This document shows, in pieces, positions 15,989-26,263 of a stretch of 64,000 bases of DNA. Each line of letters begins with the position of its first letter. Within the stretch, counting starts at the first letter, position 1. Both the position numbers and the translations under genes were made by a program. Source of the stretch: Metapseudomonas boanensis. Lineage in GTDB: Bacteria > Pseudomonadota > Gammaproteobacteria > Pseudomonadales > Pseudomonadaceae. The notes beneath the pieces were generated by a model. The model made no database searches. It saw only the letters and a program-made list of their open reading frames with translations, and had not been told where the DNA came from. The stretch lies in the NCBI RefSeq assembly GCF_018704125.1, contig NZ_JAGTIS010000012.1, positions 1-64,000 of the forward strand, read 5' to 3'.

Positions 15989-16726
15989 ATGAATGGCAAG
16001 GTATGGTTGGTAGGCGCAGGCCCAGGCGACCCGGAACTGCTGACGCTCAAGGCGGTACGGGCACTGAATCGGGCGGAAATCGTGATGATCGACGACCTGG
16101 TCAACCCCGCGGTTCTTGAGCACAGCCCTAACGCACGCGTCATCCGCGTCGGCAAACGCGGCGGTTGCCGTTCGACGCCCCAGGCGTTCATCCATCGGTT
16201 GATGTTGCGCTATGCCCGTCAAGGCAAGGCCGTCGTACGCCTGAAAGGCGGCGACCCATGCATCTTCGGCCGCGGCGGTGAAGAGGCCGAATGGCTCGCG
16301 GCCCATGGCGTGGAAAGCGAGCTGATCAACGGCATCACCGCAGGTCTAGCCGGCGCCACCAACTGTGGCATTTCGCTGACCCTGCGCGGCATCAGTCGCG
16401 GCGTGACCCTGGTCACCGCGCATACCCAGGACGACAGCGAACTCAACTGGCATGCCCTCGCCCAGAGTGGAACCACTCTGGTGGTGTACATGGGGGTGGC
16501 CAAACTGGCGGACATCCGCAACGGTCTGCTCGCGGGCGGCATGTCCGACGGAATGCCAGTCGCCATGATCGAGAACGCCTCCCTGCCCTTTCAGCGCGAA
16601 TGTCGAAGCACGCTTGGCCGGATGCAGGCTGATGCTTTGGCCTTCCAGCTCAAGAGCCCTGCGATCCTGGTGATCGGTGAAGTGGCAGCCGATACCTCGG
16701 CCCTGCCCCAGGCCCTGAGCGCCTAG
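15989..16726 (+). CDS. cobA: Uroporphyrinogen-III C-methyltransferase
   Basis: A 245-residue SUMT. SAM-binding VWLVGAGPGDPELLTLKA at the start, RLKGGDPCIFGRGGEEAEWL in the middle, and GITAGLAGATNCGISLT, the family signatures. It methylates uroporphyrinogen III twice to precorrin-2, the shared precursor of siroheme and cobalamin. Its place in the nitrate operon, 10 bases after the nitrate reductase stop, suggests it supplies siroheme for nitrite reductase, although no nitrite reductase lies here. Start: ATG 15989 behind GAGGAGA. A strong terminator follows. Confidence 0.92.
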   Translation: MNGKVWLVGAGPGDPELLTLKAVRALNRAEIVMIDDLVNPAVLEHSPNARVIRVGKRGGCRSTPQAFIHRLMLRYARQGKAVVRLKGGDPCIFGRGGEEAEWLAAHGVESELINGITAGLAGATNCGISLTLRGISRGVTLVTAHTQDDSELNWHALAQSGTTLVVYMGVAKLADIRNGLLAGGMSDGMPVAMIENASLPFQRECRSTLGRMQADALAFQLKSPAILVIGEVAADTSALPQALSA

Positions 16727-16757
16727 TCCCCATCTTCGCTCCTGCGAAGTAGTGCTT

Positions 16758-16782
16758 GCCCGGCCTTGGCCGGGCTTTTTTA
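16758..16782 (+). terminator. Intrinsic terminator of the nitrate reductase-cobA operon
   Basis: GCCCGGC (16758-16764) with GCCGGGC (16769-16775), 4-base loop, then TTTTTTAT. Confidence 0.9.
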
Positions 16783-16842
16783 TGGTTCATCGCGGAATCT
16801 GGGGGAGATGCGAGTTGACAGCCGGATAGCCGGTACTCTCTC

Positions 16843-16899
16843 TGTAGGAGCCAGCTTGCTGGCGAACATGCGCCATTCGCCAGCACGCTGGCTCCTACA
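16843..16899. repeat. REP pair (BIME) of the Pseudomonas TGTAGGAGCCAGC family
   Basis: TGTAGGAGCCAGCTTGCTGG (from 16843) is followed 9 bases after its end at 16866 by its near-perfect inverse, TTCGCCAGCACGCTGG (from 16876) through CTCCTACA to 16899. This head-to-head pair of repetitive extragenic palindromes is characteristic of Pseudomonas genomes. It lies close to the broken end of the transposase remnant. Confidence 0.85.
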
Positions 16900-16956
16900 A
16901 GGTTTCGCGCGCCTTCGATTCACTCCGCCCGACAAGTCCGCCAAGGAGGTGTTGCA

Positions 16957-17268
16957 GGCTGCTTTCCGGGGAAGGCGGGAAGCCGGCGCCAGCCAGTCGA
17001 TCCGCTCGGATACGCGTCCGCAGTACAGGCAGTCGACGCGACGCACCGGCAGTTGTAGCAAGACGCGCTGATCCTGCAGGTCACGATCCCGCACCTGGCG
17101 GATGTGCTGCTGCTCGTGGATCAACAGGTTGGGTTTGGCACAGCGGCTGCAAATCGGTAAGCGCTCGGCTTGGGGCTCAAGACTGATCAGCAGGGTGTCG
17201 TGAGTGGATTGGCGACAGGCGACGACCTCGTAGCCTGGCCAGAAAGGGGCAAGATCAATAGGATGCAC
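16957..17268 (-). pseudogene. ISL3-family transposase, N-terminal remnant
   Basis: Reading leftward from ATG 17268, about 104 residues look like the N-terminus of an ISL3 transposase: LAPFWPGYEV, then a zinc ribbon with ICSRCAKP and DCLYCGRVSERIDWLAP, and the arginine-rich IRQVRDRDLQDQRVLLQLPV between. Similarity stops after SRLPRKAA; the frame then runs into the REP region. The helix-turn-helix and the DDE catalytic domain are missing, so it cannot transpose. No terminal inverted repeats are recognisable. It marks an old insertion between cobA and oprF. Confidence 0.75.
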
Positions 17269-17269
17269 G

Positions 17270-17660
17270 GCGACAGCAGGGGGTGGGGGTTGGGATGTTT
17301 GGCGATTGCCAATTTACCCACTTCCCCGACTGTCAACTCGCTCTTCCCCCCCGATTCTGCGAAGAACCTTTTTTATGGCACGATCAGCCTTTTCGCCCAC
17401 CAGGAAAGGACCGAGGTGAGGAATTTACTTCATCACCGGCGGTGAATTGGCTTTTTCTGGGCTAGCAATTGCTCGCCAGCGCCCGTCAGGACGAAGAGCC
17501 ATCCAGAAAAACAGACATGTAGGTTGGGCGGTGCTCCGCTGAGCCCGAAAAGCCCAACGGCCCTGAGCACTGCCAATATCCCCCGCCGGACAGGGTAGCC
17601 TCCACCGGACAGGTCGCCCCCCTGCAAGCCGACCGGCCGACCTGGCTCAATCTTTTTCCA
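17270..17660. other. Gene-free stretch between the transposase remnant and oprF
   Basis: No frame here resembles a gene. It holds homopurine/homopyrimidine tracts (17277-17292 and 17344-17352) and at 17519-17558 a partial GTAGGTTGGGC...GCCCAAC inverted repeat, related to short copies at 9878-9899 and 41595-41606. Probably debris of the same rearrangement that left the transposase fragment. Confidence 0.5.
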
Positions 17661-17670
17661 GGCAAAGAAA

Positions 17671-17690
17671 AACCCGGCCGAAGCCGGGTT
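17671..17690 (-). terminator. Intrinsic terminator of oprF
   Basis: AACCCGGC/GCCGGGTT with tetraloop CGAA, followed on the minus strand by TTTTCTTTG. It can also act in the plus direction (TTTTCC). Confidence 0.88.
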
Positions 17691-17709
17691 TTCCTCAAGC
17701 GCAACCCAA

Positions 17710-18762
17710 TTACTTGGCTTGGGCTTCTACTTCAGCCTCTACGCGACGGTTGATCGCGCGGCCATCAGCAGTGGCGTTGTCGGCAACCGGGCGGGACTCG
17801 CCGTAGCCAACAGCTTCGACGCGCTCACCACCTACACCGTACTGGTTGACCAGAACTTCACGAACGGCGTTGGCACGACGCTCGGACAGCTTCTGGTTGT
17901 AGGCGTCGGTACCAACGGAGTCGGTATGGCCTTCAACGGTGGTGGAGGTCGCCGGGTACTGGTTCATGAAGTCAGCCAGGTTCTTGATATCACCGTAGCT
18001 TTCTTCCTTGACCTTGGACTTGTCGAAGTCGAACTTCACGTCCAGCTCGACGCGAACGACTTCAGCAACAGCCGGGCAGCCATCGGCGTCAACGGTGACG
18101 TTGGCCGGGGTGTCCGGGCACTTGTCGACGTTGTCGCAAACGCCGTCGTTGTCGCTGTCAGCACAGACTTCGGCTACCGGAGCCGGAGCCGGCTCAGGCT
18201 GCTTGGTGGAGCCACCGAAGTTGACGCCGACACCTACGCCAGCCATCCACTCGGATTCCTGGGCGTCCAGGTTGTACATACCGTCCAGGCTAGCCTTGGC
18301 GAAGAAGTTCTCGGTGAAGTAGTACTTCAGACCGGTGCCAACGTTTGCGAAGGTGCTGTGGTCGCGGCCGGTGCGCGGCGGGATGTTGCTGATGTTCTGA
18401 TGGGCGAAACCGGCAGAAACGTACGGACGCAGACCAACACCCGGGGTGCCGAAGTGGTAGACGGCATCGAGGGAAGCCAGGTTGCCCTTGATGTCCTTGT
18501 GGCCGTTCGGTGCGAAGGCGTCGTCGGAGGTCATGTCGTGGTATTCACCGTACGACAGGGCCAGGGCGACGTCGTCGGTCAGGTAGTAACCAACTGAACC
18601 GCCGTACAGGTTGCCGTCCTCGAGGTTGCGAGAACTGTCAGTGAAGTAACGCTTACCGAAAGCTTCCACCTCAACTGCGCCTTGGCCCTGAGCCAACGCG
18701 TTCAGCGAGATAGCGGCAACAAGAGAGCCAACGGCTACGCCCAAGGTGTTTTTCAGTTTCAT
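17710..18762 (-). CDS. oprF: Major outer-membrane porin and structural protein OprF
   Basis: A 350-residue OmpA-family protein. It has a signal peptide (MKLKNTLGVAVGSLVAAISL, cleavage after ALAQ), an N-terminal 8-strand barrel (residues about 25-185), a proline/alanine linker (KQPEPAPAPVAEV), a four-cysteine acidic segment (CADSDNDGVCDNVDKC ... DGC), and a C-terminal peptidoglycan-binding OmpA domain (VEGHTDSVGTDAYNQKLSER, NRRVEAEV). It anchors the outer membrane to peptidoglycan and forms a low-efficiency porin. Start: ATG 18762, at the signal peptide and preceded by GGGGATTT; the frame stays open about 60 codons upstream but without family similarity. sigX lies directly upstream. Confidence 0.96.
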   Translation of the reverse strand: MKLKNTLGVAVGSLVAAISLNALAQGQGAVEVEAFGKRYFTDSSRNLEDGNLYGGSVGYYLTDDVALALSYGEYHDMTSDDAFAPNGHKDIKGNLASLDAVYHFGTPGVGLRPYVSAGFAHQNISNIPPRTGRDHSTFANVGTGLKYYFTENFFAKASLDGMYNLDAQESEWMAGVGVGVNFGGSTKQPEPAPAPVAEVCADSDNDGVCDNVDKCPDTPANVTVDADGCPAVAEVVRVELDVKFDFDKSKVKEESYGDIKNLADFMNQYPATSTTVEGHTDSVGTDAYNQKLSERRANAVREVLVNQYGVGGERVEAVGYGESRPVADNATADGRAINRRVEAEVEAQAK

Positions 18763-18871
18763 CCGTAAATCCCCATCATTGGTGGTAAATAAGTTGTCGA
18801 TCAATCGCTGGGACAACTTCGGGCCGAAGTCTAGCAGAACTTGCCGTCCCTTAAGAGATAATTTTCCCAAA

Positions 18872-19462
18872 CTAAGTTTCGGAGAGGCCCGAGAATTTCT
18901 CACGCAGGCGATCCAGCGCACGCTTGTATCGCATCTTAGTCGCACTCAGGCCCATGTGCATGATGTCGGCGATTTCCTGGAACTCCAACTCTGCGACAAA
19001 ACGTAGCACCAGGATTTCTCTGTCAATGGGATTGACATGTACAAGCCAACGTTCTAGGCCGCCACGCTCCTCGACCTTGGGAGACTTTTCTTCAGAGGCT
19101 TCCTCAAGCGGATCAAGACTCAGAGCATCTAGCAGACGACGCTTTCGCCGCTCTTTCCGATACTGGGTAATGCACTCGTTGTACGTGATGCTATACAACC
19201 ATGTCTTGAACTTGGACTTGCCCTCGAAGTTCTTCAGGCCGTACAGAACCTTCAGCATGACCTCCTGACAGACATCATCCGCATCACGATCGTTCCCTAA
19301 ATAACGAGCGCAAACGTTGAAAAGAGTGCGCTGATAACGTCGCATCAACTCTTCATAAGCGCGCGTGACGTGAAACAGCTCGACGTGCGCACGCTCCACC
19401 AGCTCCTCGTCAGAAAGCTCGCGTGGGTCATAGCGCAAGGACAGCGATTGGGGCTTGTTCAA
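18872..19462 (-). CDS. sigX: ECF RNA polymerase sigma factor SigX
   Basis: A 196-residue ECF sigma factor. Region 2 spans about residues 35-105 (EELMRRYQRTLFNVCARYLG, DADDVCQEVMLKVLYGL, FKTWLYSITYNECI) and region 4 about 135-190 (IDREILVLRFVAELEFQEIADIMHM, ATKMRYKRALDRLREKF). No anti-sigma gene adjoins it. In P. aeruginosa, SigX responds to cell-envelope stress and drives oprF and fatty-acid genes. The gene is 109 bases upstream of oprF on the same strand, and cmpX precedes it. Start ATG 19462 (MNKPQSLSLRYDPREL). Confidence 0.95.
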   Translation of the reverse strand: MNKPQSLSLRYDPRELSDEELVERAHVELFHVTRAYEELMRRYQRTLFNVCARYLGNDRDADDVCQEVMLKVLYGLKNFEGKSKFKTWLYSITYNECITQYRKERRKRRLLDALSLDPLEEASEEKSPKVEERGGLERWLVHVNPIDREILVLRFVAELEFQEIADIMHMGLSATKMRYKRALDRLREKFSGLSET

Positions 19463-19497
19463 AGCGGGTCGGGCCGACAGTCAGGTCAAAAGCCGCC

Positions 19498-19519
19498 GGA
19501 GCACGAACGTTCGCGCTCC
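19498..19519 (-). other. Near-perfect palindrome between cmpX and sigX
   Basis: GGAGC-A-CGAACGTTCG-C-GCTCC: 22 bases with a 10-base perfect core. On the minus strand it is followed by CGGCGGCTTTTG, so it may be a weak terminator separating cmpX from sigX, or a protein site upstream of the sigX start. Confidence 0.45.
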
Positions 19520-19558
19520 AATTCTGGCGGCATACATTAGCAGGGAAATGCCGTCGTG

Positions 19559-20383
19559 TTAGCGGCTGGTTACCCGTTGATCAAGTAATGCGCGGTTCGA
19601 CAGCGAAACCAGCTCACCATCCTCGGTAAGCAGGAGCGTTTTCACCGTGCCGATCTCTTCGATCTGCCCTTCGACATCGCCGATCTTGACTTGTTGCCCG
19701 ACCTGATAAAGTTCTCGCACGTAGATGCCGGCCAGGATCTGGCCTGCGATCTCGCGACTTCCCAATCCCAACGCCAGGGCAGCCGCCAATCCGATGGAAA
19801 TCAGCACGATAGCGATGACGTTGTTCAGCAGGTCGGTCTTGACCTCGAGCTGACCGATGGCCACTGAAATGCTGATGATGATGACCAGGCCCTGGGCGAG
19901 GCGCCCAAGGCCGTGTGCGTACTCAAGGCCAACACCCTCTGCCGCACCGCGCACCACGCCGCTGAGCAACTGGGCCAGCAATACGCCAGCCAGCAATACC
20001 AGGGCAGCGCCAAGAACCTTGGGCAGATATAGGGCCAGCACATCCAGAGTCGCCGACACTCGATCCAGGCCCAGGGATTCGGCAGCGGACACCAGGAAGA
20101 TCAGCAAGACGAACCAGTAGACGATCTTGCCGATCAAGGTGGAAACCGGGACCTGGATACCGGCACGGGCAATCATCTTGGTCAGGCCGGTGCCGCCCAT
20201 CAGGCGATCAAGCCCGACCTTGGCGAGCAGCTTCGACAGCAGCGTATCGAGCAGCTTGGCCACCACGAAACCGAGCAGGACTACGACCAGCGCGCCGAAA
20301 AGACGCGGAATGAAGCCAGCCACCGGTGCCCACACCGAGGTCATGGCGTTAACGAGTCCTTGGGTCCAGGGGTCGAATTCCAT
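19559..20383 (-). CDS. cmpX: CmpX, small mechanosensitive-channel-like membrane protein
   Basis: A 274-residue inner-membrane protein with four to five hydrophobic helices (IPRLFGALVVVLLGFVVAKLL, VYWFVLLIFLVSAAESLG, VLGAALVLLAGVLLAQLLSG, NVIAIVLISIGLAAALALGLG) and a cytoplasmic tail resembling the MscS middle domain (EIAGQILAGIYVREL, QVKIGDVEGQIEEIGTVKT). In P. aeruginosa, CmpX is the membrane-tension-linked neighbour of SigX. Start: ATG 20383 (MEFDPWTQG) rather than the in-frame TTG at 20389. crfX ends 2 bases upstream, so the two are translationally close. Confidence 0.88.
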   Translation of the reverse strand: MEFDPWTQGLVNAMTSVWAPVAGFIPRLFGALVVVLLGFVVAKLLDTLLSKLLAKVGLDRLMGGTGLTKMIARAGIQVPVSTLIGKIVYWFVLLIFLVSAAESLGLDRVSATLDVLALYLPKVLGAALVLLAGVLLAQLLSGVVRGAAEGVGLEYAHGLGRLAQGLVIIISISVAIGQLEVKTDLLNNVIAIVLISIGLAAALALGLGSREIAGQILAGIYVRELYQVGQQVKIGDVEGQIEEIGTVKTLLLTEDGELVSLSNRALLDQRVTSR

Positions 20384-20385
20384 GT

Positions 20386-20631
20386 TCAATCAGCCTTATC
20401 TGCAGAGCGGTCAGGAGCATTACGGCGCGAAACAGGCGCCAGGTGAGGTGAACCATTGTTCAGGGCAATCATCATGGCCTCTAGCCAGTGCCCCATCAGG
20501 CCGAACAAGTCCCCCGCGCCGACCTGGCGGTTGGCGGTCTTGAGTACCCGCCCCAGGGTCGCATCGTCATCATGATCAGACGACGGCGCCTTGAGCAGGT
20601 CTCTCAGGGATTCTTCAAACGGATCGTGCAT
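20386..20631 (-). CDS. crfX: CrfX, small conserved protein of the sigX locus
   Basis: An 81-residue soluble protein (MHDPFEESLRDLLK ... DDDATLGRVLKTANRQVGAGDLFGLMGHWLEAM) matching CrfX by sequence memory and position between cmpX and cmaX. No enzymatic motif; acidic N-terminus and basic C-terminus. Function unknown apart from its association with envelope stress in Pseudomonas. Start: ATG 20631 with GAGG 6 bases upstream; an in-frame GTG at 20637 is less likely. Confidence 0.82.
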   Translation of the reverse strand: MHDPFEESLRDLLKAPSSDHDDDATLGRVLKTANRQVGAGDLFGLMGHWLEAMMIALNNGSPHLAPVSRRNAPDRSADKAD

Positions 20632-20685
20632 GCGCACCTCACGTGGATATGTCGGCTAGACGCAGCCGGCCTTGGGCAGGTCACA

Positions 20686-21681
20686 TCAAAGCCAGCTCAG
20701 GCGACGGAACAACCACCACTGAAACAGAACCATTCCACCAATCAGGACGCAAACGACGTAGAACCCATAGCTCGTCCCTGCACCGGGAATTCCGGCCACG
20801 TTCATACCCAGCAACCCAGTGATGAAGCTCATCGGCAGGAAAAAGCCGGTCGTGATACCCAGCAAATACATGGTCTTGCCCATTCGCTCGCTCTGGCGGC
20901 GGCTTTCCGACTCCAGCACCAGTCCAACCCGCTCACGCGTCAGCTCTAGCTCTTCCAGATAGCGAGTAAGGCGGTTGTTCAGCTCGTTCCAGTACCCGCT
21001 ATCGTCCTCGACGAACCAGGGAAGGCGATTGCGCCCCAATTGAGCGTAAAGGTCGCGTTGCGGCGCCAGGAATCGTCGCAGGGCTGCTGCACGGCGGCGC
21101 ACCTGGAGCATGAGGTCATGGTCCGGGCGGAAACGCTCGTCCTCATCCAGGTGCTCCTCCTGCTCGTCCACCCGCTCGGCAAAATCACTGACCAGGGTGT
21201 CGACCTTGTCCGTCAGGTGCTCCGCGAGATAAAGCAGTACCTCCGAGCCGGTTTTCGGGCCGGAGCCACGGCCCCATTGCTCGATGAGCGCATCAGTGGC
21301 GTGCAAGGGCCTCAGTCGCAACGAGATGACTCGCTGCGCATCGGCGAAGATGCGGACTGCAACCATGTCCTCGGGTTCAGACCCAGGATTCAGATTGATA
21401 CCGCGCAGGAATAGCAGGAGTTCGTCGCCAGGCAGGGACAGCAAACGTGGCCGCGTAGATTCCTCAAGCAGCAGGTCACAAGTGAACTCGGCCAATCCGC
21501 TACGCTCCCTCAGCCAACGCTGCGCTTGAGGATGGCTTCTGTCCCAGTGCAACCAGAGGCTCTGCCCCGGCTGCAGGTCCAGACTCTCCAGCGCCAGCCG
21601 GGAGATGGGAGCAGCCCCGCCCAGGCCATCGAGTACAAAGGCATGGACCAGCCCCCATTGGGCGTTCTGCTCCTCGAACAT
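20686..21681 (-). CDS. cmaX: CmaX, CorA/ZntB-family divalent-cation transporter
   Basis: A 331-residue protein of the CorA superfamily. It has a long soluble N-terminal domain with a coiled stretch (SDFAERVDEQEEHLDEDERF, LELTRERVGLVLESESRR) and two C-terminal membrane helices flanking the GMN signature (MSFITGLLGMNVAGIPG). ZntB-like proteins move Zn2+ or Mg2+; direction and ion are unproven here. It is the first gene of the cmaX-crfX-cmpX run leading to sigX-oprF. Start: ATG 21681 (MFEEQNAQWG) with GGCAGGAG upstream; an alternative start nine codons earlier is possible. Confidence 0.88.
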   Translation of the reverse strand: MFEEQNAQWGLVHAFVLDGLGGAAPISRLALESLDLQPGQSLWLHWDRSHPQAQRWLRERSGLAEFTCDLLLEESTRPRLLSLPGDELLLFLRGINLNPGSEPEDMVAVRIFADAQRVISLRLRPLHATDALIEQWGRGSGPKTGSEVLLYLAEHLTDKVDTLVSDFAERVDEQEEHLDEDERFRPDHDLMLQVRRRAAALRRFLAPQRDLYAQLGRNRLPWFVEDDSGYWNELNNRLTRYLEELELTRERVGLVLESESRRQSERMGKTMYLLGITTGFFLPMSFITGLLGMNVAGIPGAGTSYGFYVVCVLIGGMVLFQWWLFRRLSWL

Positions 21682-21728
21682 GACGACTCCTGCCCCCAAA
21701 AACTCCAAGTGATGCTGATGGACTTGCC

Positions 21729-22217
21729 TTACTGAGGCATCTCGAGGGCCTTGGGCGAGACAATTACGCCATTGTTGTCGGCGTAGATGAATTCACCCGG
21801 GCGGAAGGTAATCCCGCCAAAGGTAACCGGCACATTGAGGTCGCCAATGCCGCGCTTGTCGGTTTTCATCGGGTGAGTGGCCAGCGCCTGCACACCCAGG
21901 TCGGTCTGAGCGATGACATCGACATCACGGATGCAACCATAGACCACGATGCCCTCCCAGCCGTTCTTTGCCGCTTTCTCGGCCAGCATGTCGCCCAGCA
22001 GCGCGCGACGAAGGGAGCCGCCACCATCCACGACCAGGACCTTGCCTTTGCCCGGCAGGTCGACTTGCTCTTTCACCAGGGAGTTGTCTTCGAAGCACTT
22101 CACGGTGACGATTTCGCCACCGAAGGAGTCGCGGCCGCCGAAGTTGCTGAACATCGGCTCGACAACCTGCACGAGGTCCGGATAGGCGTCACACAAGTCA
22201 GGGGTAACGTATTGCAT
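21729..22217 (-). CDS. RraA-family protein (4-hydroxy-4-methyl-2-oxoglutarate aldolase-like)
   Basis: A 162-residue protein of the RraA fold: [10 protein letters not shown] at the start, [22 protein letters not shown] and [14 protein letters not shown] in the centre. The RraA-like family includes regulators that bind RNase E and class II aldolases for HMG/oxaloacetate; the residues G-D-x-x-A and R-D needed for the aldolase fold are present. Sequence alone does not decide between the two roles. Start: ATG 22217 (MQYVTPDLC), behind an AAGGAGATG stretch; two further codons upstream could add MT. A Rieske gene lies 20 bases upstream in the same direction. Confidence 0.85.
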   Translation of the reverse strand: MQYVTPDLCDAYPDLVQVVEPMFSNFGGRDSFGGEIVTVKCFEDNSLVKEQVDLPGKGKVLVVDGGGSLRRALLGDMLAEKAAKNGWEGIVVYGCIRDVDVIAQTDLGVQALATHPMKTDKRGIGDLNVPVTFGGITFRPGEFIYADNNGVIVSPKALEMPQ

Positions 22218-22237
22218 GGTCATCTCCTTGATAGCAG

Positions 22238-22537
22238 TTACAGATCGAGCCCGACGCGATCACCATCGTACGCCAGTGACAGTCGCTGAAGAGGCGCACA
22301 GGGTGCATTGATGGCGCAACCAGTGGACAGGTCGAAGGTTATCCCATGCCGGGAACAGCGCAGCATCGTTCCTTCGAGGGTTCCGTTGTGCAGGGGCGCG
22401 CCTTGGTGTGGGCAGCGATTTTCCATGAGGATCGGCTGCCTATCAACGACGATCAACAGCAAATGACGACCCTGCACCTGAAAAGTGCCGCGATAGCCTT
22501 CGTCCAGATTGATCAATCGTTCCAACGCTACGAACAT
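22238..22537 (-). CDS. Rieske [2Fe-2S] ferredoxin-like protein
   Basis: A 99-residue single Rieske domain with both cluster motifs: [13 protein letters not shown] (Cys-x-His) and [12 protein letters not shown] (Cys-x-x-His). No signal peptide or membrane segment, so it is a soluble small ferredoxin of the NirD/biphenyl-dioxygenase ferredoxin type. It is followed after 20 bases by the rraA-like gene and preceded by an alpha/beta hydrolase gene on the same strand; these could form one unit. Its redox partner is unknown. Start: ATG 22537; the much longer open frame upstream overlaps the hydrolase gene and is a shadow. Confidence 0.85.
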   Translation of the reverse strand: MFVALERLINLDEGYRGTFQVQGRHLLLIVVDRQPILMENRCPHQGAPLHNGTLEGTMLRCSRHGITFDLSTGCAINAPCAPLQRLSLAYDGDRVGLDL

Positions 22538-22616
22538 GGAGCCTCCGACGCCCTGGGGTTCTGTGCATATTTGCATATGCCCCAGTGAGCCGAAATCGAA
22601 AACTCGCCGTATTCGG

Positions 22617-23600
22617 CTAGCCCGCAGCGATTTCCGTCCCGATCTGCGCTGGCAGCTGCCGATCCTCAAGCCAACGCGCAACGAGCGGCCAGACTTCGCG
22701 CTGGGCATCCTTGCCGATGAGCATTTCGACATGCCCGTAATCGCCGGCAAAACCTTCCTCCCGAGACAGGCATAGAAAATGCCGACTTTCCTCAGGAAAT
22801 TGCTCCAACAGCTTGCGGCAGGCCCAGACGGGATCTTGCACGTCACCCGCAGCAGCAACTGCCAGCACGGGCATGGGCACTTCGGACAAGCCCGCCCACC
22901 AGTCGCTCTCGGCGTCACCAAAGCGGCCGAACAGCCCGTGCCAACGCAAACTCTCGAGGGCAAGCCCGATTGGTTCGTCCTCTGGACCGCGCTTCAGCAA
23001 AGAGCCGGACAGCACCTCAAAGCGCTTGAGCAGAAGACGACCGCCCCACTCCACCGGCGGCATTTTCAACGGCCAGTAGGTACGACTGACCTGACTTCCG
23101 AACAGCGCCACCGATGCGACCTGCCCTTCGCCAAGATAGTGCCCACCGAGCGCCGCAGCCAGGGTCGTTCCCCCAAGGGAATGGCCGATCCAGTGCGGAA
23201 CCTCGCCCGTCTGCTCGCACACGAAATCGGCGATGGCGGGCAAGTCATAGCGCGCGTAATCAGCCACGCGATTGCGTCGATAGTGCTGGTTGCGCGGCGA
23301 AAGGCCATGCCCACGCATTTCCGCTATCCAGATATCGAAGCCCGCCCTGGCCAGGAAAGGCCCCAGGCCGATCCCCTTGGGCGAATACCAGAATCGCCGG
23401 TTTGAAAAACTGCCATGCAACAGGATGACTGGCGCGCCACGTGCACTCTCACGGCCGAATATCCCAAGTCGGGTCAAAACCAGTTCAACACTGGGGTCCG
23501 GGCTATTGCCTGGCTTCAGACGATAGACATCCTCGGTCAGGTCGCCACGAAGTTCCGCGCTCATCAGCGCAACGGGAAATAGATCACTACTGCTCTGCAT
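22617..23600 (-). CDS. Alpha/beta-hydrolase family protein
   Basis: A 327-residue alpha/beta hydrolase. The oxyanion-hole motif APVILLHGSFSNRRFWYSPKG, the nucleophile elbow WIGHSLGGTTLAA (Ser in GHSLG), a candidate acid in VAAAGDVQDPVW, and a C-terminal His in YGHVEML complete a catalytic triad. The phrase IWIAEMRGHGLSPRN is typical of lipase-like or esterase-like members. Substrate unknown. The P. aeruginosa gene in the same place, between rraA and ppsA, is also a predicted esterase. Start: ATG 23600 (MQSSSDLFP). A terminator lies directly upstream, separating it from ppsA. Confidence 0.85.
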   Translation of the reverse strand: MQSSSDLFPVALMSAELRGDLTEDVYRLKPGNSPDPSVELVLTRLGIFGRESARGAPVILLHGSFSNRRFWYSPKGIGLGPFLARAGFDIWIAEMRGHGLSPRNQHYRRNRVADYARYDLPAIADFVCEQTGEVPHWIGHSLGGTTLAAALGGHYLGEGQVASVALFGSQVSRTYWPLKMPPVEWGGRLLLKRFEVLSGSLLKRGPEDEPIGLALESLRWHGLFGRFGDAESDWWAGLSEVPMPVLAVAAAGDVQDPVWACRKLLEQFPEESRHFLCLSREEGFAGDYGHVEMLIGKDAQREVWPLVARWLEDRQLPAQIGTEIAAG

Positions 23601-23616
23601 GATTCTGCTTGCACAA

Positions 23617-23645
23617 AAAAGGGCGGGACTTACGCCCGCCCTTTT
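23617..23645 (-). terminator. Bidirectional terminator hairpin between ppsA and the hydrolase gene
   Basis: GGGCGGG (23621-23627) with CCCGCCC (23635-23641) flanked by A and T runs. Read on the minus strand it ends in TTTTTTG, terminating ppsA. Confidence 0.85.
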
Positions 23646-23727
23646 CGAGATGACTTCTGGAGCCTGCTTTCAGGGCCGTCGAGCGCGCCTAAGCTGCGCT
23701 CGCAAAGCCTTTAAGCCAAGCCAGGTA

Positions 23728-26097
<2,370 letters not shown>

Positions 26098-26263
26098 GGT
26101 GATCTCTCCACTAATGTGTTGGAAAAGCTCAAACGGAGCAGGTCCGCTGCGTTCTGGCCTTGAGCCAGAAAAATAAGTCACAATGCCGACCGGCTGGGGC
26201 CCAGCGAAAAAACGCGGCCTATCATAGCCAAGAATTGATCCTGACTTAAGGCCCTTGGCGCAA

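Noticed and set aside
16766-17071. 101-codon plus-strand frame across the REP pair
   Set aside because: It reads through REP palindromes and the antisense of the transposase remnant; not a gene.
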